This document shows, piece by piece, positions 62,753 to 64,000 of a stretch of DNA of 64,000 nt; the first letter of the stretch is position 1; every line of letters begins with the position of its first letter. Both the position numbers and the translations under genes were made by a program. The stretch comes from Mucilaginibacter gilvus (GTDB lineage: Bacteria > Bacteroidota > Bacteroidia > Sphingobacteriales > Sphingobacteriaceae). The notes below the pieces were generated by a model. That model did no database searches, was not told where the DNA came from, and saw nothing but the letters and a program-made list of their open reading frames with translations. The stretch is taken from positions 558,001-622,000 of the forward strand of contig NZ_SBIW01000001.1 of the NCBI RefSeq assembly GCF_004054195.1, given 5' to 3'.

Positions 62753-62804
62753 TTTTATGTTAGTTGAAATGCTAAAAATACAATGCCCAAAAAACCGCGG
62801 GTAC

Positions 62805-63839
62805 TTACTGTATTAAAAATGCATCCATTGCGACGGTTGGTTTACCGGTGGCATCAAAAGCACCCAACTGGTAACCTTGCCAACCGTTATAAGCCTGTGG
62901 TTCCCAATAGAAAACGCCCAGCCCCTTGCCACCTGCAAGGCTGTTGTTTTTGGTAATAATATCGGTTAAAAATGCTTTGGCTGCCGTAGCTTCGGCAACG
63001 GGCATCCCTACCTCGGCCAGCATTACTTCTTTACCATAGCGGGTTGCCATATCGTTCATATTGGTGAGGCATTGTGCGTTTAGGGTTTGCCAATTGGCTG
63101 CCGTTGGGTAAAGCGACATGCCGATAACATCCCAATTAGCACCGTTTGCCTTCAGCCCGTCAAATATAAAGCGGAACAGGCCATTATCATACCCGTTAGA
63201 AACGTGTACCATGACTTTGCTGGTATTGCTTACGCTCTTAACGGCGGCATAACCGACTTGTACCAAATCGGCATAATTTTTCATGTTAACAGATGCCTTA
63301 CCTTCTTCCCAAAGCATCCCGTTATTGGTTTCGTTACCAACCTGCACCCACTCGGGCGTAATGCCCTTGTCTTTCAGGGCGTTCATTATGCTCAGGGTGT
63401 AAGTGCCTACAGATGCTTTCAACGCGGTAATATCCTGCCCAACCCAGGCGGCAGGTTTTGCTTGGTGACCCGGGTCTGCCCAAATATCGCTGTAATGCAG
63501 ATCGAGCAAAATACGGAACCCGGCGTTCTTTGCACGCTGTGCTTTGGCTACCACATCGGCCGTATTGCACCAGCCATCGGTTGGGTTAACCCATGCCCGC
63601 AGGCGAATGGAGTTGATGCCCTTATCCTTCAAGATCTGGAACAGGTCCTGCTGGGTGCCGGCGCTGTTATAAAATTTGATGCCGCCGGCTTCCATCTGGC
63701 TTACCCAGCTTACGTCGGCTCCTTTTGCATAATTGGCAGCAAGCGCCGAGTCCGGGAAATCCGGCGCGGTAATATCTTTGGTGCAGCCCGCAAAAAGGGC
63801 GGTGGTTATGATGCTAATTCCTATAAATAGTTTCTTCAT
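62805..63839 (-). CDS. Arabinogalactan endo-beta-1,4-galactanase, GH53, lipoprotein
   Basis: The 344-residue protein has lipobox FAGC at Cys19 and a TIM barrel with ADVSWVSQMEAGGIKFYNSA (N-terminus), Glu170 in VQVGNETNNG (acid/base) and Glu276 in MLAEVGMP (nucleophile). GH53 cuts beta-1,4-galactan side chains of pectin (type I arabinogalactan). As a surface lipoprotein it would make the first cuts in this locus. It follows a SusE/F-like gene by 3 nt. Confidence 0.95.
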   Translation of the reverse strand: MKKLFIGISIITTALFAGCTKDITAPDFPDSALAANYAKGADVSWVSQMEAGGIKFYNSAGTQQDLFQILKDKGINSIRLRAWVNPTDGWCNTADVVAKAQRAKNAGFRILLDLHYSDIWADPGHQAKPAAWVGQDITALKASVGTYTLSIMNALKDKGITPEWVQVGNETNNGMLWEEGKASVNMKNYADLVQVGYAAVKSVSNTSKVMVHVSNGYDNGLFRFIFDGLKANGANWDVIGMSLYPTAANWQTLNAQCLTNMNDMATRYGKEVMLAEVGMPVAEATAAKAFLTDIITKNNSLAGGKGLGVFYWEPQAYNGWQGYQLGAFDATGKPTVAMDAFLIQ

Positions 63840-63842
63840 TAC

Positions 63843-64000
63843 TTAGTTTTTGGTGATGGAGTACGAGTAATTGCCCGGGTTTGATAAATTTAACACAACG
63901 GTGTAGTTACCATCCGCAGGCACGGTGATATCAGCGCCGTTCAGTTTCAGGAAACCGTTTGCAGGTGCATTATCGCCATAATTGATGTCCCAGCTGTCGT
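63843..64000 (-). CDS. SusE/F-like glycan-binding protein, C-terminus only (window edge)
   Basis: The minus strand reads DSWDINYGDNAPANGFLKLN ... GNYTVVLNLSNPGNYSYSIT, then a stop at 63845-63843. The pattern (WxINYG..ITVPADGNYTV) is that of a SusE/SusF-type binding module. It lies directly upstream of GH53, so it is probably the surface binding lipoprotein of the galactan locus. SusC and SusD genes are expected beyond the window. Confidence 0.8.
   Translation of the reverse strand, partial: DSWDINYGDNAPANGFLKLNGADITVPADGNYTVVLNLSNPGNYSYSITKN

Noticed and set aside
63087..63830. 247-codon open frame on plus, antisense to GH53
   Set aside because: GH53 catalytic motifs on minus cover the region; the antisense frame shows no family pattern.

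Overview
The window looks like a chromosomal segment of a Bacteroidota bacterium, most likely family Sphingobacteriaceae and close to Mucilaginibacter or Pedobacter. This rests on inference from gene content, not on a database search. The signs are three successive SusC/SusD-type glycan loci, FecR/ECF pairs, many signal peptides followed by short lipoboxes, promoter elements of the Bacteroidota TAnnTTTG type, TlpA- and Spy-like envelope proteins, and many short inverted intergenic repeats of the REP-like kind.

Region 1 (1-8100) is largely housekeeping: the start of peptidyl-tRNA hydrolase, ribosomal protein L25/Ctc, PRPP synthetase, tRNA-Gln(TTG), a large DUF2723 membrane glycosyltransferase-like protein, a secreted beta-lactamase-fold hydrolase and AccA. 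Region 2 (8100-31500) is a mosaic of small operons. It holds a GH43 - GH30 - ThuA secreted enzyme cluster, a HipA-like kinase overlapping a DUF3037 gene, a split YeeE/YedE sulfur transporter, an internally duplicated Spy-like protein, an ECF sigma factor with a YCII/DGPF partner (ECF42-like), aldo/keto reductase plus TMEM220-like protein, a TlpA thioredoxin, a MocR regulator divergent from a class V aminotransferase with a 20-bp direct repeat between them, and an LtaS-like sulfatase-fold membrane enzyme. A frameshifted NHL-repeat remnant lies beside the MocR gene.

Region 3 (31660-46223) is an alpha-mannan utilization locus on the minus strand: FecR, SusC (with STN domain), SusD, SusE, GH76, GH125, GH76. 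The nearest ECF sigma factor lies 2.7 kb upstream of FecR, separated by unrelated small genes (DUF4180, VOC, RibD-like reductase, SDR). Region 4 (46965-57750) is an alpha-glucan (starch/maltodextrin) locus: SusC-SusD-SusE-GH13 on minus, a second secreted GH13 divergent on plus, and a SusR-like DUF6377 membrane regulator. Region 5 (57880-64000, continuing beyond the window) is a beta-1,4-galactan locus: GH2, a clan GH-A enzyme resembling GH147, GH53 and the end of a SusE/F-type binding protein.

The three loci probably follow the usual plan: surface lipoproteins bind polysaccharide, surface or periplasmic enzymes cut it, and TonB-dependent SusC takes in oligosaccharides. Stem-loops sit between the binding/transport genes and the enzyme genes in the first two loci. 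One of them is a canonical terminator inside the mannan locus, which suggests that enzyme and transporter levels are set separately. No CRISPR array, insertion sequence, rRNA or prophage was seen. The strongest leads are the MocR operator, the HipA-like/DUF3037 pair, the split and possibly start-less FecR, the intercistronic hairpins, the dense REP-like repeats and the promoters sitting almost on start codons.
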